From an uncultured Roseburia sp. (GTDB lineage Bacteria; Bacillota; Clostridia; Lachnospirales; Lachnospiraceae): a stretch of 36,592 nucleotides of DNA. The DNA lies in NCBI GenBank assembly GCA_947642555.1, contig CANRSX010000044.1, positions 1 to 36,592 of the forward strand, given 5' to 3'. The notes below the pieces were generated by a model. It saw only the letters and a list, made by a program, of their open reading frames with translations. It had not been told where the DNA came from and ran no database searches. Shown in pieces: positions 7,320 to 15,582 of this stretch. Within the stretch, counting starts at the first letter, position 1; each line of letters starts with the position of its first letter. The translations under genes were made by a program, and so were the position numbers.

Positions 7320-8336
7320 ATGGGAATCACCGCAAAAGAACTTGCAAAGAAGCTGAACCTCTCCGCCGCCGCCGTCTCCATGGCGCTGCGGGGCAAACCC
7401 GGCGTCAGCACGCAGACGAGACAGCTCGTACACGACGCCGCAATTAAATATGGATATGATTTTACAAAAATTTCCGACAAAAAAAGCTTTGGCGGCTCCG
7501 TCTATCTGGCCATCTACAAAAAGCACGGCACCGTCGTCACCGACACGCCCTTTTTTTCCGAACTGACGGAAGGCGCGTCCTTGGGCTGCAAGGAACAGGA
7601 CTATAAATTAAAAGTAAGTTATATTTATGAGGAGGAGGAAACCATTGCAAAACAGATCGGAGACATCCAGTATTCCGACTGCGCGGGCATGCTTCTCCTC
7701 GGCACGGAGATGGCGGTGGAGGATATCCGGCCCTTCCTCTCCCTGCCCTTTCCCATCGTGCTCCTGGACGCCTGCTTTGACACGGTGCCCTGTGATTCCG
7801 TGCTGATCGACAACCTGCAGGGCGCGTTCGTTGCGACCCAGTATCTGATCCGCAAGTGCGGCGCACAGCCCGGCTATCTGCGCTCCTCCTATCAGATCAG
7901 CAATTTCGCCGCCCGGGCAACCGGATTCTACAACGCGATCCGCGCCTCCGGCATGTCCTCCTCGAAGAGCATCGTCCACCGGCTGCCCCCTTCCATCGAC
8001 GGCGCCTACGCGGATATGCTCGAGATGCTCCGGTCGGGGGAGACTCCCGCGTCCTGTTATTTTGCGGACAACGACCTGATCGCCGTAGGCGCGATGAAGG
8101 CGCTGCGCCAGTGCGGATTCCGGATCCCGGAGGACGTCTGTGTCATCGGCTTTGACAATCTGCCGGTCAGCAGCGTCATCGAGCCGGCTCTCTCCACGGT
8201 CCATGTGCCGAAGCAGTATATGGGGGAGGTGGCCGCCAGGAGGCTGATCGAGCTGATGGAACATCCCGGCCAGCCGCCGGTTAAGATTCAGATCTCGACG
8301 ACACTGTTAAAGCGTCAGTCCACCAGGCAGAGCTGA
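7320..8336 (+). CDS. LacI-family transcriptional regulator
   Basis: This 338-residue regulator has an N-terminal LacI helix-turn-helix (ITAKELAKKLNLSAAAVSMALRG, about residues 3-25) with hinge region to about residue 60. A periplasmic-binding-protein-like effector domain follows, with CYFADNDLIAVGAMKAL and a typical VCVIGFDNLPVSSVIEPALSTVH. GGAGG precedes the ATG by nine bases. It diverges from the isomerase operon and almost certainly controls it, probably by release in response to the sugar or a phosphorylated intermediate. It is followed after 23 bases by rarA, which may be partly co-transcribed. Confidence 0.92.
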   Translation: MGITAKELAKKLNLSAAAVSMALRGKPGVSTQTRQLVHDAAIKYGYDFTKISDKKSFGGSVYLAIYKKHGTVVTDTPFFSELTEGASLGCKEQDYKLKVSYIYEEEETIAKQIGDIQYSDCAGMLLLGTEMAVEDIRPFLSLPFPIVLLDACFDTVPCDSVLIDNLQGAFVATQYLIRKCGAQPGYLRSSYQISNFAARATGFYNAIRASGMSSSKSIVHRLPPSIDGAYADMLEMLRSGETPASCYFADNDLIAVGAMKALRQCGFRIPEDVCVIGFDNLPVSSVIEPALSTVHVPKQYMGEVAARRLIELMEHPGQPPVKIQISTTLLKRQSTRQS

Positions 8337-8359
8337 ACTGCCGGAAGTGAGGAATACCT

Positions 8360-9745
8360 ATGGAACAGATGACATTATTTGGCGGAAACGTCGCACAGCC
8401 ACTCGCGGACCGGCTCCGTCCCCAAAGCTTAGAGGAATTCGCCGGGCAGACTCATCTGCTCGGACCGGGGAAAGTACTCCGGCGGCTGATCGAATCGGAT
8501 CAGATCTCCTCCATGATCTTCTGGGGGCCTCCCGGTGTCGGCAAGACCACCCTGGCCCGCATCATCGCCGGGCGGACCCGTGCCACCTTCATCGATTTTT
8601 CCGCCGTCACCAGCGGGATTAAGGAGATCCGCACCGTCATGCAGCAGGCGGAGGACAACCGGCGGTACGGAGAGAAGACCATCGTCTTTGTGGACGAGAT
8701 CCACCGCTTCAACAAGGCGCAGCAGGATGCGTTTCTCCCCTACGTGGAGAAGGGCAGCATTATTTTAATCGGGGCGACCACGGAAAATCCCTCCTTTGAG
8801 ATCAACAGCGCTCTGCTCTCCCGCTGCCGGGTCTTTGTATTGCAGGCATTGTCCGCCGACGATCTTGTCAGTTTATTAAAACGTGCTTTAAGATCTCCTG
8901 ACGGTTTTGGAAATCAGGAGGTACACATCACCGACGAAATGCTTGCCCTGATCGCGAATTTTGCGAACGGGGACGCGCGGGGCGCCATCTCCACCCTGGA
9001 GATGGTAATTTTAAACGGGGAGATCGATGAGACGGGGGCCATCACGGTCACCGGAGAAACCTTATCCCAGGCCACGCAGAAGAAATCCCTGCTCTACGAC
9101 AAAAAAGGCGAGGAGCATTACAACCTGATCTCCGCCCTCCACAAATCCATGCGCAATTCCGACCCGGACGCTGCCGTCTACTGGCTCGCCAGAATGCTGG
9201 AGGCCGGCGAGGATCCGCTCTACGTGGCACGGCGCGTGATCCGCTTCGCCAGCGAGGATATCGGGCTCGCCGACTCCCATGCGCTCCCGCTGGCCGTCGC
9301 GGCCTACCAGGCCTGCCATTTTATCGGGATGCCGGAATGCACACTGCACCTGACGGAGGCGGTAGTCTACATGTCCCTGGCCCCGAAGTCAAACTCGCTC
9401 TACAGAGCGTATGAGACCGCAAAGCTCGACGCCATCGAACAGCTTGCGGAGCCGGTGCCGCTTGTCATCCGCAACGCTGTGACCGGCCTGATGAAGGACC
9501 TCGACTACGGGAAGGGATATCAGTATGCCCATGACACGGAGGACAAAATCGCGGATATGCAGTGCCTGCCGGATTCCCTCGCCGGGCGGCGCTACTACCA
9601 GCCGACGGAGGAAGGGGCGGAAGGCGTCTTCAAAGAACGGCTCGATGCGATCCTGCGGTGGAGGGAACGTCAGAAGACCGGACCGCAGCAGAAGGTGCGC
9701 CAGGAAAGGCCGGCCGGGAATCCGCTCGCGACAGAACAGGAATAA
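8360..9745 (+). CDS. rarA: Replication-associated recombination protein A (AAA+ ATPase)
   Basis: This 461-residue protein is a RarA/MgsA-type clamp-loader-like AAA+ ATPase that acts at stalled replication forks. The N-terminal [16 protein letters not shown] and Walker [10 protein letters not shown] (about residue 57) are followed by Walker [15 protein letters not shown] and sensor 1 GATTEN. The C-terminal half has the family's tetramerisation region, with [10 protein letters not shown] and [12 protein letters not shown]. The length is usual, with a short hydrophilic tail. It is unrelated in function to the sugar operon and closely follows the regulator gene. A strong terminator ends the transcript. 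Confidence 0.95.
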   Translation: MEQMTLFGGNVAQPLADRLRPQSLEEFAGQTHLLGPGKVLRRLIESDQISSMIFWGPPGVGKTTLARIIAGRTRATFIDFSAVTSGIKEIRTVMQQAEDNRRYGEKTIVFVDEIHRFNKAQQDAFLPYVEKGSIILIGATTENPSFEINSALLSRCRVFVLQALSADDLVSLLKRALRSPDGFGNQEVHITDEMLALIANFANGDARGAISTLEMVILNGEIDETGAITVTGETLSQATQKKSLLYDKKGEEHYNLISALHKSMRNSDPDAAVYWLARMLEAGEDPLYVARRVIRFASEDIGLADSHALPLAVAAYQACHFIGMPECTLHLTEAVVYMSLAPKSNSLYRAYETAKLDAIEQLAEPVPLVIRNAVTGLMKDLDYGKGYQYAHDTEDKIADMQCLPDSLAGRRYYQPTEEGAEGVFKERLDAILRWRERQKTGPQQKVRQERPAGNPLATEQE

Positions 9746-9747
9746 AT

Positions 9748-9780
9748 CAGGGCGGCCCTCTGGCCGCCCTGTACTTTCTC
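9748..9780 (+). terminator. Terminator after rarA
   Basis: A 10-bp GC-rich stem (CAGGGCGGCC/GGCCGCCCTG, loop CTCT) is followed by TACTTTCTCT, starting three bases after the rarA stop. Confidence 0.8.
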
Positions 9781-9803
9781 TGCTATGTAGTTCTATTGGC
9801 TTT

Positions 9804-10055
9804 CTACTGCCTGTCGCGAAAATGATTCGCCAGCATATAGCCCACGCACCATACCGCTCCGGCGAGGGAAAGATAGATAAATCCCTGCACAAACGCAATG
9901 ACAAACTTGCCCAGCGAAAGATCCCCCGCAACATGCGCAAGAATCAGCCCTCTCACCGGCTTTGTCAGAATCATCCAGCCTCCGACATAACACCATCCGA
10001 TCACGCCCAGCGAATAACAGGCCAGCGCTGCCAGCATCTTCCATGACAGTTTCAT
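9804..10055 (-). CDS. Small membrane protein of unknown function
   Basis: This 83-residue protein has two predicted membrane segments: about residues 5-30 (LAALACYSLGVIGWCYVGG) and about 50-75 (FVIAFVQGFIYLSLAGAVW). A short basic end, NHFRDRQ, follows. I start at the ATG at 10055 because GAGGAG lies upstream; the frame extends twelve codons further without support. It is monocistronic, between the rarA terminator (convergent) and its own promoter. I do not recognise a family; similar two-helix proteins are common in Lachnospiraceae. Confidence 0.65.
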   Translation of the reverse strand: MKLSWKMLAALACYSLGVIGWCYVGGWMILTKPVRGLILAHVAGDLSLGKFVIAFVQGFIYLSLAGAVWCVGYMLANHFRDRQ

Positions 10056-10082
10056 AATGACCGCTCCTCTTTTCACAATGCC

Positions 10083-10116
10083 CTGTGTCAATCAGTTCTC
10101 TCACTGACACAGTATA
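10083..10116 (-). promoter_or_regulatory. Extended -10 promoter with flanking inverted repeat
   Basis: On the minus strand TGCTATACT forms an extended -10 (hexamer at 10111-10116) with no good -35. Directly after it lies a perfect 8-bp inverted repeat, CTGTGTCA/TGACACAG, with 14 bases between the arms (10083-10112). It covers the start of transcription of the small membrane protein gene. It could be an operator or a leader hairpin. Confidence 0.45.
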
Positions 10117-10165
10117 GCACAATCTTAAAAAATAAGGAAGCTTTTCTTAACATTTTTTTAATAGG

Positions 10166-10328
10166 AAAGTTCAGCCAGTCGGAATCGCATGGATGAAAAT
10201 CGTGCTCGCACGAATTTTCACCCATCGGTTTCGACTGAGGGAGCGCCCGTATATGAGCAAAAATGAGTCGCGAAGCGACGGAAAGCGCTGTAAGCGCGAT
10301 TTTGCGAATGGCGCGGGCTGAACTTTTA
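10166..10328 (+). repeat. Structured intergenic repeat, copy 2
   Basis: This copy begins AAAGTTCAGCC and ends GGGCTGAACTTTT. The left arm is a long hairpin: CAGTCG/CGACTG outside, then ATGG/CCAT, TGAAAA/TTTTCA and TCGTGC/GCACGA around a TC loop. The core GGAGCGCCCGTATATGAGC is followed by GCAAAAAT/ATTTTGC enclosing two small hairpins (GTCGCGAAGCGAC and GCGCTGTAAGCGC). It ends 13 bases from the nrdG stop codon. It lies antisense to nrdG and upstream of the small membrane protein promoter. Confidence 0.88.
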
Positions 10329-10340
10329 AGTGACCACGCC

Positions 10341-10859
10341 CTACATCACCTCCACAATCTCCCCTGCCGCGAGATAATGTTTACAATCGATCACCCGCTG
10401 GTTCGACGATCCCTTAAATTTTAAGGTGATGTCTTTTTGCGCCGCCACAAAGGGCCCGTCCACCAGGATATCGATCGTGGCCAGAAGCCCGTCGGTATCC
10501 GCGGTATGACATTTTCCCCCCGGAACCAGATCCTGATCCAGCACATAGCCGGTATATGCCCAGACGTCCTTATCCGGACATTCCTCCCTCACACGGCGCA
10601 TAAACGGAAGAAGCGCCTTCTGGTTCTCCGGCTCAAACGGATCCCCGCCGAGCAGGGTCAGGCCCTGGATGTAATATGGCTGCAGGGACGCGATAATCTC
10701 ATCCTCCGTATCCCTGCAAAACGGCTGGCCATGCTCAAACGACCAGGTCTCTGGCTGAAAGCATTCCGGACACCGGTTCCGGCAGCCCGAGACGAACAGC
10801 ACGGTCCGAACGCCGGTTCCGTTTGCAATATCGCAGTATTTAATTGCCGAATAATTCAT
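10341..10859 (-). CDS. nrdG: Anaerobic ribonucleoside-triphosphate reductase activating protein
   Basis: This 172-residue radical SAM activase installs the glycyl radical on NrdD. The [4Fe-4S] cluster cysteines are in CRNRCPECF (near residues 26-33), followed by the SAM-binding LTLLGGDPFEPEN region. The length is usual for NrdG. The gene lies 27 bases downstream of nrdD and is co-transcribed with it. No ordinary terminator follows; structured repeat copy 2 begins 13 bases past the stop. Confidence 0.95.
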   Translation of the reverse strand: MNYSAIKYCDIANGTGVRTVLFVSGCRNRCPECFQPETWSFEHGQPFCRDTEDEIIASLQPYYIQGLTLLGGDPFEPENQKALLPFMRRVREECPDKDVWAYTGYVLDQDLVPGGKCHTADTDGLLATIDILVDGPFVAAQKDITLKFKGSSNQRVIDCKHYLAAGEIVEVM

Positions 10860-10886
10860 ATCCTTATCCTCACAAAAGGTTTTGTT

Positions 10887-13046
10887 TTACAGGTGTAGAA
10901 CTCTCTCCTTAATCTCCTGCGTCCTTCCCTGATTCCAGAACTGTGTGCCGATGTAGCCGCAGGTTCTCCGCGCCACGCTCATCTTATTCTGATCGCGGTT
11001 GCCGCAGTTCGGGCACTCCCACACCAGCTTGCCGTCCGCGTCCACGATATTGATTTCTCCCGAATAACCGCACTCCATGCAGTAATCGCTCTTGGTGTTT
11101 AACTCCGCGTACATAATATTGTCATAGATAAACTGCATCACGGAGAGCACTGCCTCGAGGTTGTTCTGCATATTCGGCACTTCCACATAGCTGATCGCGC
11201 CGCCCGGAGAGAGCTCCTGGAACTGCGATTCAAATTTCAGCTTGTCAAACGCGTTCATCTCCTCCGTCACATGGACGTGATAGCTGTTCGTGATGTAGTT
11301 CTTGTCCGTCACGCCCGGGATCACGCCGAACCGCTTCTGTAAACACTTTGCGAACTTGTAGGTCGTGGACTCTAACGGCGTCCCGTAAAGGCTGAAATCA
11401 ATCTTGTGCTTTTCCCTCCACACCGCGCAGGCGTCATTTAAGCGGCGCATCACTTTAAGCGCAAACTCCGTGCCCTCGGGATCCGTGTGGGATACCCCTT
11501 TCATGTATCTGGTACACTCGCAGAGCCCGGCGTATCCGAGCGAGATCGTCGAGTAGCCGTTGTAGAGCAGCTTATCGATCGGCTCGCCTTTCTTTAACCG
11601 CGCCAGCGCTCCGTTCTGCCACAGGATCGGCGCCACATCGGACGGCGTCCCGAGCAGTCTCTCGTGGCGCGCCAGAAGCGCACGGTAGCACAGCTCCAGC
11701 CGTTCATCCAGAATCTCCCAGAACTTTTTCTCGTCCTTTCCAGAGGAACAGGCGGCATCCACCAGGTTGATCGTCACAACCCCCTGATTGAAACGGCCGT
11801 AAAACTTCGGCTTATCGTTTTCATCTTTATAAACAGTCAGGAAGGACCGGCATCCCATACAGGTATAGCAGTTATCCTGCTTTAATTTCTTCATGATCTT
11901 CTCGGAAATATAATCCGGCACCATCCGCTTCGCCGTACACTCCGCCGCAAGCTTTGTCAGATACCAGTACTTGCTCCCCTCGCGGATATTGTCCTCCTCC
12001 AGCACATAGATCAGCTTCGGGAACGCCGGTGTGATGTACACGCCCTTTTCGTTCTTCACGCCTAAAATCCGCTGGTGCAGCATCTCCTCGATCACCGACG
12101 CGAGATCGTCGCGAAGCTGTCCCTCGGGCACCTCGTCCAGGTACATAAATACCGTGATAAACGGCGCCTGGCCGTTTGTCGTCATCAGCGTGATCACCTG
12201 GTACTGGATCATCTGCACGCCGCGGTTGATCTCCTCCTTCACACGCAGCTCGGCGATCGTGTTCACCCGCTCGTCCTCCGCCTCAATCCCGGCCTGCGCG
12301 AGCTCCTCCCGCACCTGTCTGCGGTATTTTTCCCGGCTCACCTGCACGAACGGCGCCAGGTGCGCGAGCGAGATGCTCTGCCCGCCGTACTGGGAGCTGG
12401 CGATCTGCGCAATCGCCTGCGTCGCGATATTACAGGCCGTGGAAAAGCTCTTCGGGCGGTCGATCATCGTCTCGCTGATCACGGTCCCGTTCTGCAGCAT
12501 GTCCTCTAAGTTCACCAGACAGCAGTTGTGCATGTGCTGCGCAAAATAATCGGCGTCATGGAAGTGGATCAGCCCCTTCTCATGCGCGTCGACGATATCG
12601 GTCGGAAGCAGGAAGCGTCTCGTGATATCCTTGCTCACCTCGCCCGCCATATAATCGCGCTGCACGCTGTTGACCGTCGGATTTTTATTGGAGTTCTCCT
12701 GCTTGACCTCCTCGTTGTTGCACTCTAACAGGCTTAAAATCTGCTCGTCCGTGGAATTGGACTTGCGGACCAGCTCCCTCTTATAACGGTAGGTGATGTA
12801 ATTGCGCGCAACGTTGAAGGCACGCTGGCTCATCAGCTGGTTCTCCACCATATCCTGAATCTCCTCCACGCCGGGAGAATGCTTCATATTCTCGCACGCC
12901 CATTCTACATTTGCCACAATCGTCCGTATCTTATCCTCATCCAGCTTCTCATAATCGATCACGCTGTCATTCGCCTTGCGGATCGCTTCCTCGATCTTGC
13001 TGATGTCAAAGGTTACCTCGCTGCCGCTTCTCTTGATAATCTTCAT
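10887..13046 (-). CDS. nrdD: Anaerobic (class III) ribonucleoside-triphosphate reductase
   Basis: This 719-residue glycyl-radical enzyme reduces ribonucleoside triphosphates to deoxynucleotides without oxygen. An N-terminal ATP-cone (about residues 1-95) provides allosteric control. The catalytic barrel includes HNCCLVNLEDML and GLCECTRYMKG. The C-terminal zinc site has two CxxC pairs (CMECGY and CPNCGN). The radical glycine lies in RRTCGYIG, about 25 residues from the end. The gene is preceded by a consensus promoter with an NrdR-like box. Confidence 0.97.
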   Translation of the reverse strand: MKIIKRSGSEVTFDISKIEEAIRKANDSVIDYEKLDEDKIRTIVANVEWACENMKHSPGVEEIQDMVENQLMSQRAFNVARNYITYRYKRELVRKSNSTDEQILSLLECNNEEVKQENSNKNPTVNSVQRDYMAGEVSKDITRRFLLPTDIVDAHEKGLIHFHDADYFAQHMHNCCLVNLEDMLQNGTVISETMIDRPKSFSTACNIATQAIAQIASSQYGGQSISLAHLAPFVQVSREKYRRQVREELAQAGIEAEDERVNTIAELRVKEEINRGVQMIQYQVITLMTTNGQAPFITVFMYLDEVPEGQLRDDLASVIEEMLHQRILGVKNEKGVYITPAFPKLIYVLEEDNIREGSKYWYLTKLAAECTAKRMVPDYISEKIMKKLKQDNCYTCMGCRSFLTVYKDENDKPKFYGRFNQGVVTINLVDAACSSGKDEKKFWEILDERLELCYRALLARHERLLGTPSDVAPILWQNGALARLKKGEPIDKLLYNGYSTISLGYAGLCECTRYMKGVSHTDPEGTEFALKVMRRLNDACAVWREKHKIDFSLYGTPLESTTYKFAKCLQKRFGVIPGVTDKNYITNSYHVHVTEEMNAFDKLKFESQFQELSPGGAISYVEVPNMQNNLEAVLSVMQFIYDNIMYAELNTKSDYCMECGYSGEINIVDADGKLVWECPNCGNRDQNKMSVARRTCGYIGTQFWNQGRTQEIKERVLHL

Positions 13047-13082
13047 ACCGGTTTTAAATCCTTTCTGTCATCATACCTCACT

Positions 13083-13133
13083 CCGCCCGTCCGGGGCAGA
13101 AATCCCATCCCGCCCGGGCACAGAAATCCCGTC
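13083..13133. repeat. Two-copy imperfect direct repeat in the nrdD leader
   Basis: Two adjacent GC-rich units of about 24-27 bases share CCGCCCG and CAGAAATCCC. They lie in the transcribed leader between the nrdD promoter and its start codon. A role is unknown; it may be a duplicated binding site or simple slippage. Confidence 0.6.
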
Positions 13134-13151
13134 CCCGGGTGTCTAATGTAA

Positions 13152-13179
13152 AGTATACTATATCTTGTGGAAATGTCAA
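13152..13179 (-). promoter_or_regulatory. nrdDG promoter with NrdR-like box
   Basis: On the minus strand -35 TTGACA, a 16-base spacer and -10 TATACT make a near-consensus promoter. The spacer contains CCACAAGATATAGTAT, very close to the NrdR box consensus (CAC, A/T-rich centre, GTG). NrdR binding here would block RNA polymerase. A second box about three helical turns away, usual for NrdR, is not obvious. The -35 also overlaps the stop codon of the upstream marR-type gene. Confidence 0.65.
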
Positions 13180-13712
13180 TGAGATTTTTCTATATTTAGT
13201 GGTTTCTCTTCCTTCTGCCCTGTGGGGTTCTTTTTCTGCCAGGGATTCTTCGGTCCGCAGTGCTCCCCGTTCTCCGGCCCCACGCCCAGATTGCCCAGCA
13301 CCCGGTCCAGAAGGGCCGTCAGCTGCGCCACCTCATCGTCCCCCATCCCGCGGATGAGCTGCTCCTCCATCTCCCGGACGTCCTGCCTCGCGCGCGCCTG
13401 CATCTTTCTTGCCTTATCAAGCACCACCAGCTTTTTCAGCCGTGCATCGCTTGCCACCGTCTCTCTGGCGATAAAGCCCCTGCGCTCCATCACGGCGAGC
13501 ATATTTGACGCCGTCGCGCGGGAAACGGAAAAGGCGGTCTCGATATCCCGCTGAAAGACATCCTCCCCGTCGTGGTCGATCAGAAACCCGATGATCCAGC
13601 GCTGCATCCCTGTCAGGTCATCCTCGCTCTCCACACGCTTTGCCTCCATGATTTTGTGGATCTGATTGTGTATCAGACGAATTTTAAATCCGATCGTATT
13701 CTGCCGGCACAT
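13176..13712 (-). CDS. MarR-family transcriptional regulator
   Basis: This 178-residue regulator has a MarR winged helix-turn-helix. The motifs are DLTGMQRWIIGFLIDH, then the recognition region FQRDIETAFSVSRATASNMLAVMERRGFI, then the wing VASDARLKKLVVLD. A hydrophilic tail of about 35 residues after the dimerisation helix is longer than usual. I start at 13712 because GAGGAG lies six bases upstream. The gene faces a two-gene ABC exporter. An inverted repeat lies on the marR -35 and beside the exporter -10, so it probably represses both. Confidence 0.88.
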   Translation of the reverse strand: MCRQNTIGFKIRLIHNQIHKIMEAKRVESEDDLTGMQRWIIGFLIDHDGEDVFQRDIETAFSVSRATASNMLAVMERRGFIARETVASDARLKKLVVLDKARKMQARARQDVREMEEQLIRGMGDDEVAQLTALLDRVLGNLGVGPENGEHCGPKNPWQKKNPTGQKEEKPLNIEKSH

Positions 13713-13744
13713 GATTTTCTCCTCATATTTTTTATAAAAAGTGA

Positions 13745-13795
13745 TTGACAACTTTTTTTTCCTGTCGTATAACTATATTGTTAGCATACTAACAA
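13745..13795. promoter_or_regulatory. Face-to-face promoters sharing a -10, with MarR-type operator
   Basis: On the plus strand TTGACA (13745-13750), 17 bases and TATAAC (13768-13773) drive the ABC exporter. On the minus strand TTGTTA (13795-13790), 17 bases and TTATAC (13772-13767) drive the marR-type gene. The two -10 hexamers overlap almost entirely. TTGTTAG-CATA-CTAACAA (13778-13795), an inverted repeat with 7-bp arms, covers the marR -35 and lies just after the exporter -10. A regulator bound there would block both. Confidence 0.65.
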
Positions 13796-13833
13796 CAAAA
13801 AATCAATATTTTTTTGAAAAAGGATGTGATTCT

Positions 13834-15582
13834 ATGTTAAAAACATTAGGAGCCCAGGTCGGGGAATTCAAAAAGGATTCCTTTCTGACTCCGGTTTTCA
13901 TGGTACTCGAGGTACTCATGGAAATGATTATCCCTCTCATGATGGCGTCCATCATCGACGACGGCGTGGAGGCCGGCAGCATCAGCCACATTTTTCTCAT
14001 GGGACTGTGCATGGTAGCTGTCGCGGGCGTCTCCCTCTTTGCAGGCGCCATGGGCGGGCGTTACGGCGCAAAGGCCTCAACCGGTTTTGCGCGAAACTTA
14101 CGAAGGGCGATGTACGAGAATATCCAGACCTTCTCGTTTTCCAACATCGACCGCTTCAGCACAGCCGGGCTTGTCACCAGGCTGACCACCGACGTGACCA
14201 ATATCCAGAACGCCTATCAGATGATGCTGCGCATGTGCGTGCGCGCGCCGATCAGCCTGGTCTGCGCGATGTTCATGGCATTTTTTATCAGCCCGCGGCT
14301 TGCGACCGTCTACCTGATCGCCGTCGTCATCCTCGGCGTGATCCTCGCTTTTATCACAGTGAAGGCTCACTCCTATTTTTCACAGGTATTTCCGAAATAC
14401 GACGACTTAAATTCCTCGGTGCAGGAAAATGTCTCCGCGATCCGCGTGGTGAAGGCCTATGTCCGCGAGGATTATGAGAAAAAGAAATTTACGGACGCGA
14501 GCAAAAGCCTCTATCACATGTTTATCAAAGCGGAGAGCGTGATCGCGTTCAACAGCCCCGTCATGCAGATCACGGTCTATGGCTGTATCATCGCGATCAG
14601 CTGGATGGGGGCGAAAATGATTGTCGGCGGATCGCTTTCCACCGGTGATCTGATGAGTCTTCTTACCTATTGTATGAATATCATGATGAGCCTGATGATG
14701 CTCTCCATGATCTTTGTCATGATGACGATGAGCGTCGCGAGCGCAAAGCGTATCTGCGAGGTTCTGGACGAGACCAGCGACATCACAAATCCGGCCGACC
14801 CGGTATATGAGGTGGCGGACGGAAGCATTACATTCTCGCATGTCACCTTCCGCTACAACGAGACCTCCGCGAAGCCGGTGCTCGACGACATCACGCTCTC
14901 CATAAAGGCCGGAGAGACCATCGGCATCATCGGCGGCACCGGAAGCTCCAAGTCCTCGCTGGTGAACTTAATCAGCCGTCTCTATGACGTGTCGGACGGC
15001 GCGGTCAGTGTCGGCGGAAAGGACGTGCGTTCCTACGACCTTGACACCCTGCGCAATCAGGTTGCCGTCGTGCTGCAGAACAACGTGCTCTTTTCCGGCA
15101 CGATCTACGAAAATCTTCGCTGGGGCGATAAAAACGCCACGGAGGAGGAATGCCGCCATGCCTGCCGTCTCGCCTGCGCCGACGAATTTATCGAGCGCCT
15201 TCCGGATGGCTACAATACCTACATCGAGCAGGGCGGAACCAACGTATCCGGCGGCCAGAAGCAGCGCTTATGTATCGCCCGGGCCCTGTTAAAGAAGCCG
15301 AAGATCCTGATCTTAGACGACAGCACCAGCGCCGTGGATACCGCAACGGACGCAAAGATCCGGCGCGCGTTTGCCGAGGAGATCCCGGATACCACCAAAC
15401 TGATCATCGCACAGCGCATTTCCTCCGTGCAGAACGCCGACCGGATCATCGTGCTCGACAACGGCGTCTTAGACGGCTTCGGCACGCACGAGGAGCTGTT
15501 AGCGACAAATGAAATATACCGCGACGTCTACGAATCCCAGACACAGGGAAGCGGAGACTTTGACGAAGGAGGTGCTGCATAA
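13834..15582 (+). CDS. ABC exporter, half-transporter with degenerate ATPase site
   Basis: This 582-residue half-transporter has a six-helix type IV (ABC-B) membrane domain (about residues 15-310) and an ATPase domain. Walker A is GGTGSSKSS (about residue 366), and the signature is VSGGQ (about 471). Walker B ends LILDD, with D496 where the catalytic Glu should be, and the switch position has Q527 instead of His. One of the two sites in the dimer is therefore degenerate, as in BmrCD or TM287/288-type heterodimers. The ATG at 13834 has AAAGGATG upstream. Its TAATG stop/start overlap couples it to the second subunit. Drug or peptide export is likely, but the substrate is unknown. Confidence 0.93.
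   Translation: MLKTLGAQVGEFKKDSFLTPVFMVLEVLMEMIIPLMMASIIDDGVEAGSISHIFLMGLCMVAVAGVSLFAGAMGGRYGAKASTGFARNLRRAMYENIQTFSFSNIDRFSTAGLVTRLTTDVTNIQNAYQMMLRMCVRAPISLVCAMFMAFFISPRLATVYLIAVVILGVILAFITVKAHSYFSQVFPKYDDLNSSVQENVSAIRVVKAYVREDYEKKKFTDASKSLYHMFIKAESVIAFNSPVMQITVYGCIIAISWMGAKMIVGGSLSTGDLMSLLTYCMNIMMSLMMLSMIFVMMTMSVASAKRICEVLDETSDITNPADPVYEVADGSITFSHVTFRYNETSAKPVLDDITLSIKAGETIGIIGGTGSSKSSLVNLISRLYDVSDGAVSVGGKDVRSYDLDTLRNQVAVVLQNNVLFSGTIYENLRWGDKNATEEECRHACRLACADEFIERLPDGYNTYIEQGGTNVSGGQKQRLCIARALLKKPKILILDDSTSAVDTATDAKIRRAFAEEIPDTTKLIIAQRISSVQNADRIIVLDNGVLDGFGTHEELLATNEIYRDVYESQTQGSGDFDEGGAA

Noticed and set aside
7608..8264. Open frame of 218 codons on the minus strand
   Set aside because: Antisense to the LacI-type regulator, whose domains and motifs are clear; no motif in the shadow frame.
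13083..13140. Possible riboswitch in the nrdD leader
   Set aside because: The segment is a short two-copy GC-rich repeat without a recognisable riboswitch core; reported only as a repeat.
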